Of a stretch of 46,627 bases of DNA, positions 1 through 9,940 are shown piece after piece. Both the position numbers and the translations under genes were made by a program. Source of the DNA: Hysterium pulicare CBS 123377 (taxonomy: Eukaryota; Ascomycota; Dothideomycetes; Hysteriales; Hysteriaceae); assembly GCA_000467715.1 (NCBI GenBank), contig AJFK01000069.1, forward strand, positions 1 to 46,627, given 5' to 3'. The notes under the pieces were generated by a model that worked only from the letters and a program-made list of their open reading frames with translations, did not search any database and had not been told where the DNA came from. Within the stretch, counting starts at the first letter, position 1, and each line of letters starts with the position of its first letter.

Positions 1-329
1 CTCTCTATCTCTCTAGCCTTTAGCCTTCTTTATCTTTGTTTGGACTTTGGAGGTGGTAGATTAGGTAGTATAGTAGACTAGATAATAATAAGTTATGATT
101 ATGATATTAAGACTTTTTATGAACCACTAAATATAAGATCTGACTAGGTCCCCTTATTTACGATGAAATATTATAATATCTATATGAATTATAGTAGAAA
201 AACTGAAAGAACCACCCTTGATTTATGTATATAAACTACTATGATTGATCGTACTAAAATAACCTTGATTTATCGTGAAGCAAAACCCGTAGGGGTACTA
301 TATCACACAGCGATGGCAACGCATCAGAC
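1..329. other. AT-rich stretch without a gene
   Basis: This edge is visibly AT-rich, with long runs of A and T and almost no open frame, next to the GC-richer relic that begins near 330. It could be an RIP-mutated repeat edge that truncates the neighbouring pseudogene, but no transposon feature is recognisable. I see nothing else here. Confidence 0.4.
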
Positions 330-865
330 TTGTTCCTCAGTACTGCTGACGCCTCCCAAACTTTCACCGCCAACTATAACGACTGGAAAAATATGCTCAC
401 TTTCCTCAAGTCCAAAGTCTTCGCGGGTAGCATCATAGGCAGCGACGTTTCCGACGAACCGAACGCGGTCGGCCTAGGCCCATCCGCCCTCTACAACGCC
501 AACATCACCGAAGTCGCCGCCAAGATGGCACTCAGCATGACCAACCGCGTACGGACGGGGCGCAACGCGACGCTCGCACATGTCGTGGCGCTACGTGAGG
601 AGTCGTTTGTGGTTGTCCAGTGGCTATGGCTGGCACTCCCATCTCCACAGTCTTGGCCGCGGCGGCGTTCTTGCTCATCACTGCTTTGAAGACGTGGCGG
701 CGAGACGGCTATTTGTGGAAGTTTTCGAGCGTGGCGTTGTTGTCGCATCGGATACTTGGCTGGAATGAAGAGGATACGGATTCTATACGCGGCCAGTCGC
801 AGTTGGAGAGGGTGGCCAAGAAGGTGAAGCTAAGGCTGATGAGGATGAACATTTGCGGTGTGTGA
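330..865 (+). pseudogene. Broken C-terminal part of a DUF3176-type fungal membrane protein
   Basis: Frame 3 (from 330) reads an extracellular-type segment ending in ALSMTNRVRTGRN and then VVQWLWLALPS. The protein continues in frame 2 from about 636 with a hydrophobic stretch (STVLAAAAFLLITAL) and then GYLWKFSSVALLSHRILGW, stopping at 865. A V-x-W-L-W-x-x-L-P block followed by a membrane segment and W-K-S-S is how the C-termini of fungal DUF3176 proteins usually look. The two frames differ by one indel near 636-642, and everything upstream of about 330 (most of the expected several-hundred-residue protein) is missing into AT-rich DNA. I therefore read it as a truncated, frameshifted relic. The family assignment is from memory of its C-terminal pattern and is only moderately sure. 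Confidence 0.42.
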
Positions 866-1871
866 AGATACCTAACACTGAGGTCAAATAGAGAATTATC
901 TCCTGTTCAATGATAAACCGCAACGATATGAAGACAAATGCAGGGACGTGGCTCTTAACTCTTGAACCCTTGTCGAGTTTATCAGGCATACCAATACCAT
1001 CAGCACAGCGTCCAAGAAGCCTTCAAAGGAAATATGGAGATGAGCCTCGCAGTCATGAGTGTCCGCTATCCAGCAACATGCAACGATCGCCTCCTTTTCC
1101 ATCCTCATTCTACGATGATCGGCGTCATTACGACTATAACCTTACTCAATCAAGGCCCCCTCGCTCTTCCCCATATCCACTTGATCCCCAGTCTTTTTCT
1201 GCGGATGGTGAGTTCTTATAAGAGGGTAGTAAGAGCTCCGTGCAGCTTCTCGTTGCTGGCCATTGATGTTGCCTCCGAAAAGCAGGCCGCCACCCATAGG
1301 GCGTTTTCTCTCTTGTAGTTTGGAGACGACATGCCGAGATGGCGTCCCTAAGATCAAACCGTCATGCTTAATCGCGTAGTGATTCGAAAGTGGAGATCTT
1401 GAGAGGAAGGGCCGGGGGGGTTTATACATTTAAACAGAGAAGAAGGGAGGTGATGACGTACTGCAGTAATGGAACATGCTATAGTCACGGGGCTGCGGAT
1501 TGTTTGGTTGATGGCGGGAAAGATATTTAAGTACGTCATACATACACCGGACTCTGTAATGCCACGTTTGCTTGAGGTTGCGTTTGTTTCCAAAAGAATT
1601 AGTGGTTCGGAAGAATGTCCAGATACCATGTTTCCGAGTCTACTATGATGGCAACTCATAATTTCCATCGAGATATGGGTTTGCTTCGCTTCTTCAGACA
1701 ACGACAGACAACGATGATATTGATAAATGGAGGGAGTGAGGGGGTTTTGTTGGAATTCTAGTCCTATGAGCAAACATCAGCAGCAAACAGTGATGAAGGG
1801 CTATATCAACCGCCCAATATCCTTCATCAAGGAATCACGGCTTCCAACTAACAGTTTTTAATTCCTAAGGA
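866..1871. other. Intergenic stretch with no supported gene
   Basis: Several short open frames occur on both strands (the longest is a 139-codon frame on the minus strand at 1354-1773). None has a recognisable domain, a good start context or plausible introns. A polyG run lies near 1412-1420. Confidence 0.5.
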
Positions 1872-2238
1872 TCAAGCCGCAAATCCTTCTATTTCTTTCC
1901 AAATATAATGATGATCGCCATCAACGTTTGCTACATAGAGCCACCAAAATCTGGAATGCGCGTCTTCAGCCTCCTCCGCATTCAGCAGATCAAGTAGCAC
2001 ATTGTACCAGGCCAGATACAGACCAGAAATCCCCGCGGCACATTCCTCTCCATCCCATCCTTTACCGAAGCTTGCCCAGGCAGGAGAAAAGTCCAAAGCA
2101 TAAGGTTCTGTGTTTGCAAGATCATGGAGAATACATGGTCTCTGAAGGTGACTCTCTTGGATGCTTGCACTCGCCAGCTGATGTTTTGAAGTTGAGAGTT
2201 TGCGAAGAGGGACAATTGCTGCTATGTCTGGAAGGAAG
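1872..2238 (-). pseudogene. Coding-like fragment without a start codon
   Basis: The minus strand is open for about 122 codons without an ATG, ending at 1872. It has protein-like composition, with FSPAWASFGKGWDGEE, then GLYLAWYNVLLDLLNAEEAE and a tail RFWWLYVANVDGDHHYIW. The upstream border is an in-frame stop near 2239. The even aromatic content and lack of low complexity suggest a real exon or relic rather than a random frame, but I do not recognise the family. It sits just before the first module of array A and may be the decayed product of an older copy. It could also be a chance frame. Confidence 0.28.
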
Positions 2239-2781
2239 AAATTCTAACTTCGAGACTATGTCACGAGCTCTTGAGTCTGGCTCTGCTAATCAAGTGACCT
2301 CTGGACTCCCTTCTTCTCGGGCGGCTATAAACCCCTCCACACCCGCCTCTTTCCACTGTATCGATCAAGTGGAGTTTAAGCCTTTAACAAAGTTACTCGA
2401 ACCTGAACAGGGCTGGATTAATGCCAGCTACTACTCCTCCACGATAGGTGTCTGGTTCTGGCAGCAGACCCAAGCTCTTTACAGAATGGAAGGTTTGCGG
2501 CTCATGGCATCTGTTAGGATGTACTGGGCTACCAGGAGCTCCATTCGCTGTGTTGAAGCTAGAAAACATACCAGTTGAAGGCTGCTCTGTGTGGTGTTGG
2601 AGACATGCAGCGATATTATCAGGGGACGATACCCCGAGAGACGGCATTGGGTTCTATTTGATGATTACCTAGTTTGTAATTGACTAACACTAATGATCAT
2701 CAGTTTCAAGATATTCTAAGTTACTTGCAATCGTGCTCCTTGGGCTGACGGTTGGATCAGATTACGGTACTGGCTCACAGC

Positions 2782-2817
2782 CACGTGACATCCCCTTTTT
2801 TCCTATGAAATATAAAA
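2782..2817 (+). promoter_or_regulatory. Array A module: CACGTG + TATAAAA
   Basis: CACGTG at 2782-2787 is followed by a C/T-rich spacer and TATAAAA at 2811-2817. An ATG lies at 2904, in an open frame of about 70 codons of unknown nature. Confidence 0.4.
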
Positions 2818-3239
2818 TGCAACCGTATTGCTTCTTCCTTTCTATTTCTCGCTACCTAAGTTAACGTTGTTGTCTAAATAAAAAGGATCCTCACTCTCAA
2901 ACCATGAGTCGCGGGGTCTTCGAGAGTTCAAAAGTCAAATGGTATTGGCCTTGCACGAGCACCAACGCCCGCTATCAAACTCAAAGAGAAGATTGCCTCA
3001 TGCGGGATCGCTGGGATCATGTGAATGGAAGGAGGCATTTGATGTGGAGTGGATATAACAATTCAGAGCCAACGCTGCACGGTGATGAAGGGAGAGCCAA
3101 TCGCTGCCATGGATGAGCTGATAAAGGTTCGAGCATGTTTAAGGAGTTCACTAATGAAATATGACGAAGAGCTTTAGTGCAGTTAGTCGTTCGAAACCTC
3201 TTGTATTCAGGATCTAATGGAAATACTTGTAGATCGATC

Positions 3240-3297
3240 CACGTGCAGCCAGAACCACGTGAGACGCATCCTAGTCTCTCTTCTAGCTCTATATAAA
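3240..3297 (+). promoter_or_regulatory. Array A module: double CACGTG + TATAAA
   Basis: Two E-boxes 16 bp apart (3240-3245 and 3256-3261) precede a CT-rich spacer and TATAAA at 3292-3297. The doubled box recurs at 4858/4875. Confidence 0.42.
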
Positions 3298-3787
3298 CCT
3301 CCAGGTTCCCTTTTCCGACATACACTACAAATTTGGATGACTCTGTTCAACAAGTAATTCCAAACAGGGTCTTGTTTGAACCATGTGCAGGCTTCTCATA
3401 TATAATGAAATGAATGTCCATAATTTTCGTATCACTTGCGAAGGCCACACCATGGGAACATTCTATCGCCTCTTCAACTCGATGAGGCTTGCTTTGAGCT
3501 CTGGTATCTGATGGGTCAAATCTGCCTGATCACTAAGTCTAGGAGATGCAAAATGGATAGAGAGTGTCTCAAATGTTGAGTCTGGGGATCAATCACCATC
3601 GTACGCGCCCATTATGTGGAGTGGGTAGTGGAAGTCGAGAGTGCGAGGAGAAGGGGTCGAAGACATCCCGTTGAACTTTTGGAGGCGAGAACAAAAATCA
3701 TCACTGTATGGAGGTGATGAAAAGAGCCAGTAGGATCAAGTTCTCACATCTGAGTGCCCTTAAAGTGCAAACATGTGCAGCAGAACC

Positions 3788-3827
3788 CACGTGAGACACA
3801 CCTTCTTCCCTTTTTGGCCTGTATAAA
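3788..3827 (+). promoter_or_regulatory. Array A module: CACGTG + TATAAA
   Basis: CACGTGAGAC at 3788 is followed by TATAAA at 3822-3827 and a C/T-rich leader with CACACCACTG near 3854. It is a typical fungal core promoter layout, but no sizeable gene follows. Confidence 0.42.
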
Positions 3828-4328
3828 GCCTCCAACTCCTCGCCCTTTCTCTCACACCACTGCAACTGCAGGCAACCCTTCAGCAAACCAGAAGTTAGTC
3901 AGTCCTACCCAAGTTAAACAGACGCGGAAGCACGGGCCATGGGTGCTTGGACTGCTCAAGTAGGTTATTACTTTCGATCTATGTGAAACAAACTTCTTGT
4001 TCTTCGAAATAGATGGGACTGACTTTTGTGAGGTGTGGATCTGATCACACGAAATCCGCAATCAAATCTCTGTGAGTTGGGCTTTGGTTTGTTGAGGATG
4101 TTTGGTACCGCTCAATCGAAGCCGGAGGGCACTAAGATGTGGGCTGGGTAGATAGAAAGGAGGTCTTCTAGATGGGGACCTTGCGAGTTTACTATCTCTA
4201 GACTAGGCTCTTTGTCTATATTGAAGTAGGCCATCGTTAATAAACGATGATTAGTACCATCACGGAGCATGGTTTCTTCGAGCAATTGAAAAAGATAATT
4301 ATGTCTTAGTTTACGTAATTAGGAGATC

Positions 4329-4359
4329 CACGTGGAACCCTTTTCTGCCTTGTATATAA
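4329..4359 (+). promoter_or_regulatory. Array A module: CACGTG + TATATAA
   Basis: CACGTG at 4329-4334 and TATATAA at 4353-4359 are followed by a leader with CACACCACTACC. The open stretch 4460-4738 lies just downstream. Confidence 0.42.
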
Positions 4360-4459
4360 CCTTCCTCTTCTCCTCCGCCATTACACACCACTACCAGGGG
4401 GTCAACTCTTCCACAGTGAAGAATACCGGCGAATGATGTCTGTGACTAGAACATACTGA

Positions 4460-4738
4460 TTTTCGGGGAACGATAGGACGTTCCAAAAAGGCGGAAGAAA
4501 TGCCAAATGGCTCTGTGGAGTCCCCGCTGGAATCAAGGGATTACTTGGAGGTCAAACCCAACGCATCCAAGGCGAAAAAACGGTTGGAGATGCCTTGGAT
4601 TTAGGAATTGATGTGGTCCAATCACCAACACCTCCGGTGATTGGCCATGTGGTTGTTCATAAATCAACAGCTGGCGATGACATGGGAGAAATTGAGTTAC
4701 TTCGCAATGGTTGTATGTTTCGATCGTGGCTCCGGTAG
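4460..4738 (+). pseudogene. ATG-less open stretch in array A unit
   Basis: Frame 2 is open for 92 codons between TGA (4457) and TAG (4736) and reads protein-like: WLCGVPAGIKGLLGG, then TVGDALDLGIDVVQSPTPPV and IGHVVVHKS. There is no ATG near its beginning, so a start would need an upstream exon. The GD-x4-LG-[IL]-DV pattern resembles a minus-strand frame in array B near 31.4 kb (CCGDIIIALGLDVRND), which hints at a shared ancestral coding core. No known family is recognised. It may be a decayed copy or a chance frame. Confidence 0.25.
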
Positions 4739-5293
4739 GTGGTTGATTCATTGTTCGGTGACGATTAGCAGTGTATCTAGGTGATGAGAATCCTGGCTCT
4801 TCGGCCTTGACATGCGATACCCGGAGCTCTCTCACCGTCTTCTATGAACTTAGAAACCACGTGAGACAGCTCAACACGTGAAAATTCACTACGCTCTTCT
4901 CCAAAAAACATTAAAGCCCTCATTCTCTCTCCTTCTTAACCTCACTACACCAATGGGCGCCCACATTCAATAGCATTAGGCAGTAGCGCCCCATGAGACC
5001 GCCGTGTCTGCTTTGGCGGCATGAAATCTGGAGCCATCGACAATTTAACCAATATCATAAGGAGAAATGCTGCCAAAACGCGAAAGAATTACAGGGAATG
5101 CGGGTTGGGGACGTTGGGATCTTGGGTTTGGTGTACAATCGATATCGACGCGATGTCTATTTCAGGAGTTGCCGTGCGGAGGGCGAGCGGTTATCTCTAG
5201 TCTCCCCTCTAGAGCTGCGTTATGATGATGAGCTTCTTCACCCTAAACAATACCAGCGCGGCAAATTTTCCAGCCAACGTATATCTCCCCATC

Positions 5294-5340
5294 CACGTGA
5301 TACCACCTTCCTTACTCCCTTCTCTTCCAAGATATAAAAA
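5294..5340 (+). promoter_or_regulatory. Array A module: CACGTG + TATAAAAA, best formed
   Basis: CACGTG at 5294-5299 is followed by a CT-rich spacer, TATAAAAA at 5333-5340 and a leader with CACCACACAC near 5366-5375. An ATG follows at 5401. This is the cleanest module of array A. Confidence 0.45.
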
Positions 5341-5400
5341 CCTTCCCTTGCCCTTCTACTACCCACCACACACTCTCCCCGGCCTTGCTCCGCAACCCAA

Positions 5401-5577
5401 ATGCAAGAGAGTAATATCTGCGGCTGTCTCCAAATCGCCCGTCTGTTCCTTGGGATGGGAAGCTTGGCTGCTGGGGTGGCAATACCTCCTTCCAAAAGCC
5501 TTCCATGTGTTGCGTCAACAACTGTCGCGACACAAGATTGGAATGTCTGTGGCTGTCTTCCAAAAATACTGAGATGA
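5401..5577 (+). CDS. Candidate 58-aa cysteine-containing peptide
   Basis: This ATG is the first one about 60 bp downstream of the TATA box at 5333, right after a C-rich leader, and opens a 58-codon frame. The peptide begins MQESNICGCLQIARLFLG, has a hydrophobic stretch (GSLAAGVAIPP) and ends NVCGCLPKILR. The element [IV]-C-G-C-L is present at both ends, so the frame may contain an internal duplication. There is no clear signal peptide and no known family. The 3' end has a relative at 38.1 kb in array B (CSSGLSKIL). It is the best small-gene candidate in array A, but nothing beyond promoter position and composition supports translation. Confidence 0.25.
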   Translation: MQESNICGCLQIARLFLGMGSLAAGVAIPPSKSLPCVASTTVATQDWNVCGCLPKILR

Positions 5578-5890
5578 CATTGCAATGGGAAGCTGGAGTG
5601 GGAGTATCTACCTACGCTCTGCCAGGCAATGGGTTGGGGTCAACAACGACTTCAACGCAAGAGACGAATGTCCGCTGGGTCGCAGAAAAGTGCAAGAGAA
5701 AGGTATCAATGGGAAGTCGAGCGCTGATATAAGCAACTGAAGTTTTCCAAAATGGGTGGTCTCGGCAGTGGCTGGAGTCTTGCTGCTTGCACTTCACGGC
5801 ACAAGCACCACACCGGTATGATAATCTCCACCACCAACCCAAAATAAAAATCCCTAGCGAGTGAACCCACAGAAGACGCTTCCAAACCGC

Positions 5891-6522
5891 CTATACCGCC
5901 TTGCCATTACCAGTTTACGAAAACTATCATCATGTCCAACAGCGTCCAAACGATCTCATGTATAGAGTCGAACATGCTTATTGAACGCCATGACCTTCTC
6001 CCTCAATCCTAGCTCTCTTCCTCTTTGTGCAAGAGGCCTCCCATCGCGCGTGGTATATCAGGTCGGGCGGTAGATCGCGGTCGTCTCGTTGCACTCTTCG
6101 AGAAGGCCGATCGTCGTTCGCACCGCTGTGACATCGCATCGAATCCTAGATCTTCTTCTTCTTATGGTAGCGTAGCTGCTATTGTCGTAGTCCGGACAAA
6201 TGTAACACGGATGCGATTAGTCGACCTTGGAGGCCGTATGAGAATATACATAGTCTTCATTTGCTTTGAACTGGAGTCTATCTAGACCGGCCAACCTGTG
6301 TACATATACGTTCGGGAATATGAACAATCTCCAACAATATCAACAGGGGAAACCCCGAAATCAAAAACGCTCAAAAATCTGCAGAACTCCCGGATATACA
6401 CGGTCATTAAACAAGACCACACTCATGCGATTCATCAAGCGCCAAAAACGCCAAACACCCATCGTTCAGCTCGCTTGCTACTCCCTCCGCCATCCTCCTC
6501 CAAACCCTATACACATCTCTCC
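5891..6522. other. Intergenic stretch with no supported gene
   Basis: This region lies between the last weak array A block and the 3' end of the DUF3405 gene. Only short unremarkable frames are seen; those above 6260 run antisense into the DUF3405 3' end. Confidence 0.5.
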
Positions 6523-8997
6523 TCACTCCCCAGCCTCATGTTCAAAAACCAAATCAACCTGTTTAACAGGATGCAACAGCATCCCCCTAAGACACATCCT
6601 GCCCTCCCCAGCAACCTCCGCCTCCTCCCCGCCATCATTATCAACCTTATACCCCAACCACCTCTTCCAAAGATTCGGCGCAAACCCTGCATCATAATAC
6701 CAAGTCGTGCCTCTAAAGTTATGCTGTCGTTCATCCGAGAAGACGCTCAATCGCGCCCCACCACTCGCGCCATTGCGCCCGTTATTGAAGATGGCCGCGA
6801 GGTACGAAACGGGCCATTTGCGGTCGATGTAGACAGGGTGCGGGGCGTAGACGGCTTTTAGGCCGTGGTGCAGGGCGCAGGAGGCGGGCCACATTTCTGA
6901 GAACATAGTGTGCCGTTTTAGCGCTGTTTCGCGGTGCATGGTTTCGAGGAGCCGTCTGCTTAGCCGACCGGCTGTGTTGATGGCTGTGCGGCGGGGTGGA
7001 TCGCCACGGGTGGTGTTGTATCCTGTTATGTCTTCTGCTAGGATCCAATTTGTGCCTTCGGGGTCGAACAGTGGGTTGAAGACTATTAGGTCGGCTTCTT
7101 CATCTACGCCCCATGTGTACTTGTCCTCCATGTAGGTGGTGGGTGCTCTTATTGATTCATCGAGTTCGATGCCAGGATAATCGAGCGGTACTTCTGAACC
7201 CCAGATTGGCTTTTCGGGCTTTTGAGGTTCGGTTTCAGCCAGGTGTGGGTTTGGAGGTAGATGTGAGGACCAGGTATTCGCTTTGTTGTTCGTACCGTGT
7301 TCAACTTGGACACGTACCATATGCGTGAAGTCTTCCCAGGAACCGTGCTCGGCAGGGACGTAGAAGCGCGAATTGCGTTCCCAGAGACCCTTGCGGGGTT
7401 GCTTGGCTGCCCATTTAGAGACCTGCGAGAAGAGGTGATAGTAATGGCCCGTATACCTTACGTCCATCTCCCATTGCCAGAAGTAATCAAACTCAGGATG
7501 TTGATGTGCGAAGTAGGTTACCGGCATGAAAGTAGAACGGTAAGCTCCGTGAACGGGCAGATTCCTGTACATGGATTCGGCAAGTCCACCATAAATGAGA
7601 CCCATTTGTCTTTCCGACCATAGGGTTCCCATTCCTCGGAACTCTTGAGGGAGGGCCTTGTCGAGGACTTCTTGGTACGTGGCATCGTCAGACCAGATTT
7701 GCTTGTTATCATCTTTGACGTGGATCAAAAAGTGAACGGTATATTCGCCGCCGGATCGGATTGAAAGCTCGGAAACGAGGGAACGGAGAAACATGAGGTC
7801 TTCCTCGTCGTACTCGTAGTCCCACCACGTACGGATCAGTACACAGGTTCGGGGTAGGAGGTTTCGATGAGGTGGAGTCATAGCGGGTTTATAGGTAGAG
7901 TTATCGGCGCGTTTCATCTTGTCATCCCCCAGCTTATGCATTTCTCCGGATGTAGACGCTGGTGTCTCCTCGTCTGGCCCGTCCATGGCCATGGTTTGGT
8001 AGAAATGGTTCCTGCCTTTTGGCTTCGCTTTAAACCGCAGATTGTTCTTCTCCTCACATCGACGTGTTGCCTCCGCCCATTTGATGTTGCGAAAATCCAC
8101 CTCTCCGCTCTCTTCCCAGACATTTTCGATGCCTTCTCTGTCTCCCTCCATGCCTGCTCCAGTACCTCCCAGTTTCCTGCTGTATCCTAGACCGTACGGA
8201 CCAAGCCTGCCAAAGCGCTCGAAACAAACGTCGTCTCTCAATCCCAAAACATCGTATGATCCCATCACATTATCCGGCATTCCCTTCGGTATGCCACGGT
8301 ACGCGCGTAGTGGGGGTATCGTGATCGTCCCCTTCTCATCTAGATAGCACGTCTCTACAGGACCGTACTTATCAATATATGCAACGGATTCGTATTTCGG
8401 GTAAGGATCAAACTCCTCGCTTGCTGGAATCCCAGTGCTTTCTGCTCGTCTCTCCAGTTTCGCTGCTTCCTTAAGTTTCGCCACTGTAGTAGGTGTAGAT
8501 TGCGCGCCTGGAATCTGATCATCCCTCGAAGGGTACTCTGGTATATTCTCCTCCCGCGACACAAGCGTTCTTATCCCTCCGTGATATCTCTTCAAGAATG
8601 GAAAGCTCTCCCACACCGCAGGTGAAGGTGGAGGTTTTCTGAAGCCCATTTCCACTCTTTTTGTCGATGACCATCCTCCATTGATCAGAAACAGTACGAA
8701 TAATATCAATGTTGAGCCTAGAGCTAGCGAAAAATATCTCGACATGGCTCGTGGATTTCGGTAGGAATATGCGCTCACGGTCGGTTTCGACAGCGACCGC
8801 CGGCGCATCATCGGTTCGTGTACGCCCGATGAGACTCTGGAGGAATATGCGGAGGAGGATGGGGAGGAGAGGTATTCGCCATCTTCGCTGGAGTAGCGCT
8901 TCTCGACGTCGTAGCCGTCGTCGTCGTCGTGTGAGGGTACTGTGTTGTAGGACTGCAACTTCCGCTTCGCCACTTGTAGTGGCCTGAAGTTCAACAT
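6523..8997 (-). CDS. DUF3405 family protein, predicted type II membrane protein
   Basis: A single uninterrupted 824-aa frame starts at ATG 8997. Residues 1-85 are basic and Ser-rich (cytosolic tail). Residues about 89-107 form one hydrophobic membrane anchor (LALGSTLILFVLFLI), giving type II topology with the bulk in the secretory lumen. The DUF3405 region runs from about 205 to 800, with CVLIRTWWDYEYDEED at 385-400, then a Trp-rich FDYFWQWEMDVRYTGH near 503-518 and a C-terminal W-Y-Y-D region. The family is common and multi-copy in filamentous fungi and looks like a Golgi glycosyltransferase-type enzyme, but its reaction is not established. No introns are needed. The protein looks intact and full length. 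Confidence 0.9.
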   Translation of the reverse strand: MLNFRPLQVAKRKLQSYNTVPSHDDDDGYDVEKRYSSEDGEYLSSPSSSAYSSRVSSGVHEPMMRRRSLSKPTVSAYSYRNPRAMSRYFSLALGSTLILFVLFLINGGWSSTKRVEMGFRKPPPSPAVWESFPFLKRYHGGIRTLVSREENIPEYPSRDDQIPGAQSTPTTVAKLKEAAKLERRAESTGIPASEEFDPYPKYESVAYIDKYGPVETCYLDEKGTITIPPLRAYRGIPKGMPDNVMGSYDVLGLRDDVCFERFGRLGPYGLGYSRKLGGTGAGMEGDREGIENVWEESGEVDFRNIKWAEATRRCEEKNNLRFKAKPKGRNHFYQTMAMDGPDEETPASTSGEMHKLGDDKMKRADNSTYKPAMTPPHRNLLPRTCVLIRTWWDYEYDEEDLMFLRSLVSELSIRSGGEYTVHFLIHVKDDNKQIWSDDATYQEVLDKALPQEFRGMGTLWSERQMGLIYGGLAESMYRNLPVHGAYRSTFMPVTYFAHQHPEFDYFWQWEMDVRYTGHYYHLFSQVSKWAAKQPRKGLWERNSRFYVPAEHGSWEDFTHMVRVQVEHGTNNKANTWSSHLPPNPHLAETEPQKPEKPIWGSEVPLDYPGIELDESIRAPTTYMEDKYTWGVDEEADLIVFNPLFDPEGTNWILAEDITGYNTTRGDPPRRTAINTAGRLSRRLLETMHRETALKRHTMFSEMWPASCALHHGLKAVYAPHPVYIDRKWPVSYLAAIFNNGRNGASGGARLSVFSDERQHNFRGTTWYYDAGFAPNLWKRWLGYKVDNDGGEEAEVAGEGRMCLRGMLLHPVKQVDLVFEHEAGE

Positions 8998-9940
8998 GGC
9001 CGAGATTGCACAAAGGCTATGACATGTGGTAGCAAGCTTCTAGAAGGAATTCGGCGAGTGTAAGGGGGAAGAGGAATGCGGCGAAAATGGCACGCGGGGC
9101 CGATAACGACAAGATGCGTGCGTCTCTGGTGTGATTGAGCTAGTGAGGACGAAGACAAATCGAACCCGGGTAGGAATAAATTCGCAGGGCAGAATTGGGA
9201 GAGGATCTTTGGGGTCGAAGGTGAATGTTGGCGAATCCTTGTACTTAGGTGAAGGATGCGGAGATAGAATGCCAAGAGTCCAAACAAAAAGCGGTTGGCC
9301 CGGAGATTGGCAGCCACTAGGAGCGCTAACGTCTTTTGTATCCTCCCCTCACCATGTGTCAGATGCATGATTTCTGCATCGGTCCCAATAGCGATGGTAC
9401 ATATTCCCATCCTCGATCTGATCCATGTTGACCAAACTTGGAAAAGCTCGAATTACCCTTGATGTGAATCAGGGCAGTGTTGGTGATAGCCGCCTGCCTC
9501 ATCTAGGAGTTCAAAATCTTTCCATAGTAATAAGCCTTGGAATGGTTTCTTAAAGACTTTGAAATAGTTAAGTCTAAATTACTTTTTCATTTACTGCTAC
9601 TTAGCTAGCTTTACAACTATAATCTATACTGTATAATGACATTGTTTTTATTTTAGTTTTATACAAAAGAAATTGTTTGTTTTAAAATTTATTTTAATAA
9701 ATATGTTATATTCTAACTTTTCTTATTTTAGTAGTGTCGTTTTCTAGATGATACTTTGAGTTTGCCAAGAAAAGAAGAAAAAAACGTTGGTCGTGATGAA
9801 AGGCACTTGCGTCCTTGAAGTATCATGATTTTGGTTTCCCTCACAGAATGCCCCGAGAAAGATGGCAGTGTATCTCTTTGGTCTAAGATTGAGGCTTGGT
9901 GTAGTCACTGTATAGCCGAAACCATAGCACCCTCTATTCT
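8998..9940. other. Intergenic: DUF3405 5' flank and an AT-rich island
   Basis: The 5' flank of the DUF3405 gene is followed by a markedly AT-rich island at about 9585-9740 (long T and A runs, few C or G). The short frame at 8991-9410 is not supported by any domain. The 3' flank of the GST gene follows. Confidence 0.5.

Larger units (their letters stand above)
2285..5890 (+). repeat. Array A: about eight promoter-like modules at about 500-bp spacing
   Basis: A recurrent block consists of an E-box CACGTG (often followed by AGAC), a short pyrimidine-rich spacer of about 20-40 bp, a TATA box, then a C/T-rich leader containing CACCAC or CACTAC. Boxes are at 2291 (degenerate CAAGTG; TATA 2326), 2782 (TATA 2811), 3240 and 3256 (TATA 3292), 3788 (TATA 3822), 4329 (TATATAA 4353), 4858 and 4875 (weak TATA-like at 4909) and 5294 (TATA 5333). 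A degenerate block near 5790-5850 may be one more. Steps between blocks are about 440-540 bp. The DNA between modules has only short or broken open frames. All modules point to the plus strand. The simplest reading is tandem duplication of a small gene together with its promoter, followed by decay of the coding part. Confidence 0.5.

Noticed and set aside
1928-2578. 216-codon plus-strand open frame
   Set aside because: It lies antisense to the coding-like minus fragment and crosses the first array A module; no domain, composition looks like a shadow frame.
6266-6861. Plus-strand frames of 143 and 187 codons
   Set aside because: They are antisense to the 3' end of the DUF3405 gene and are Pro-, Ser- and His-rich as expected for shadows.
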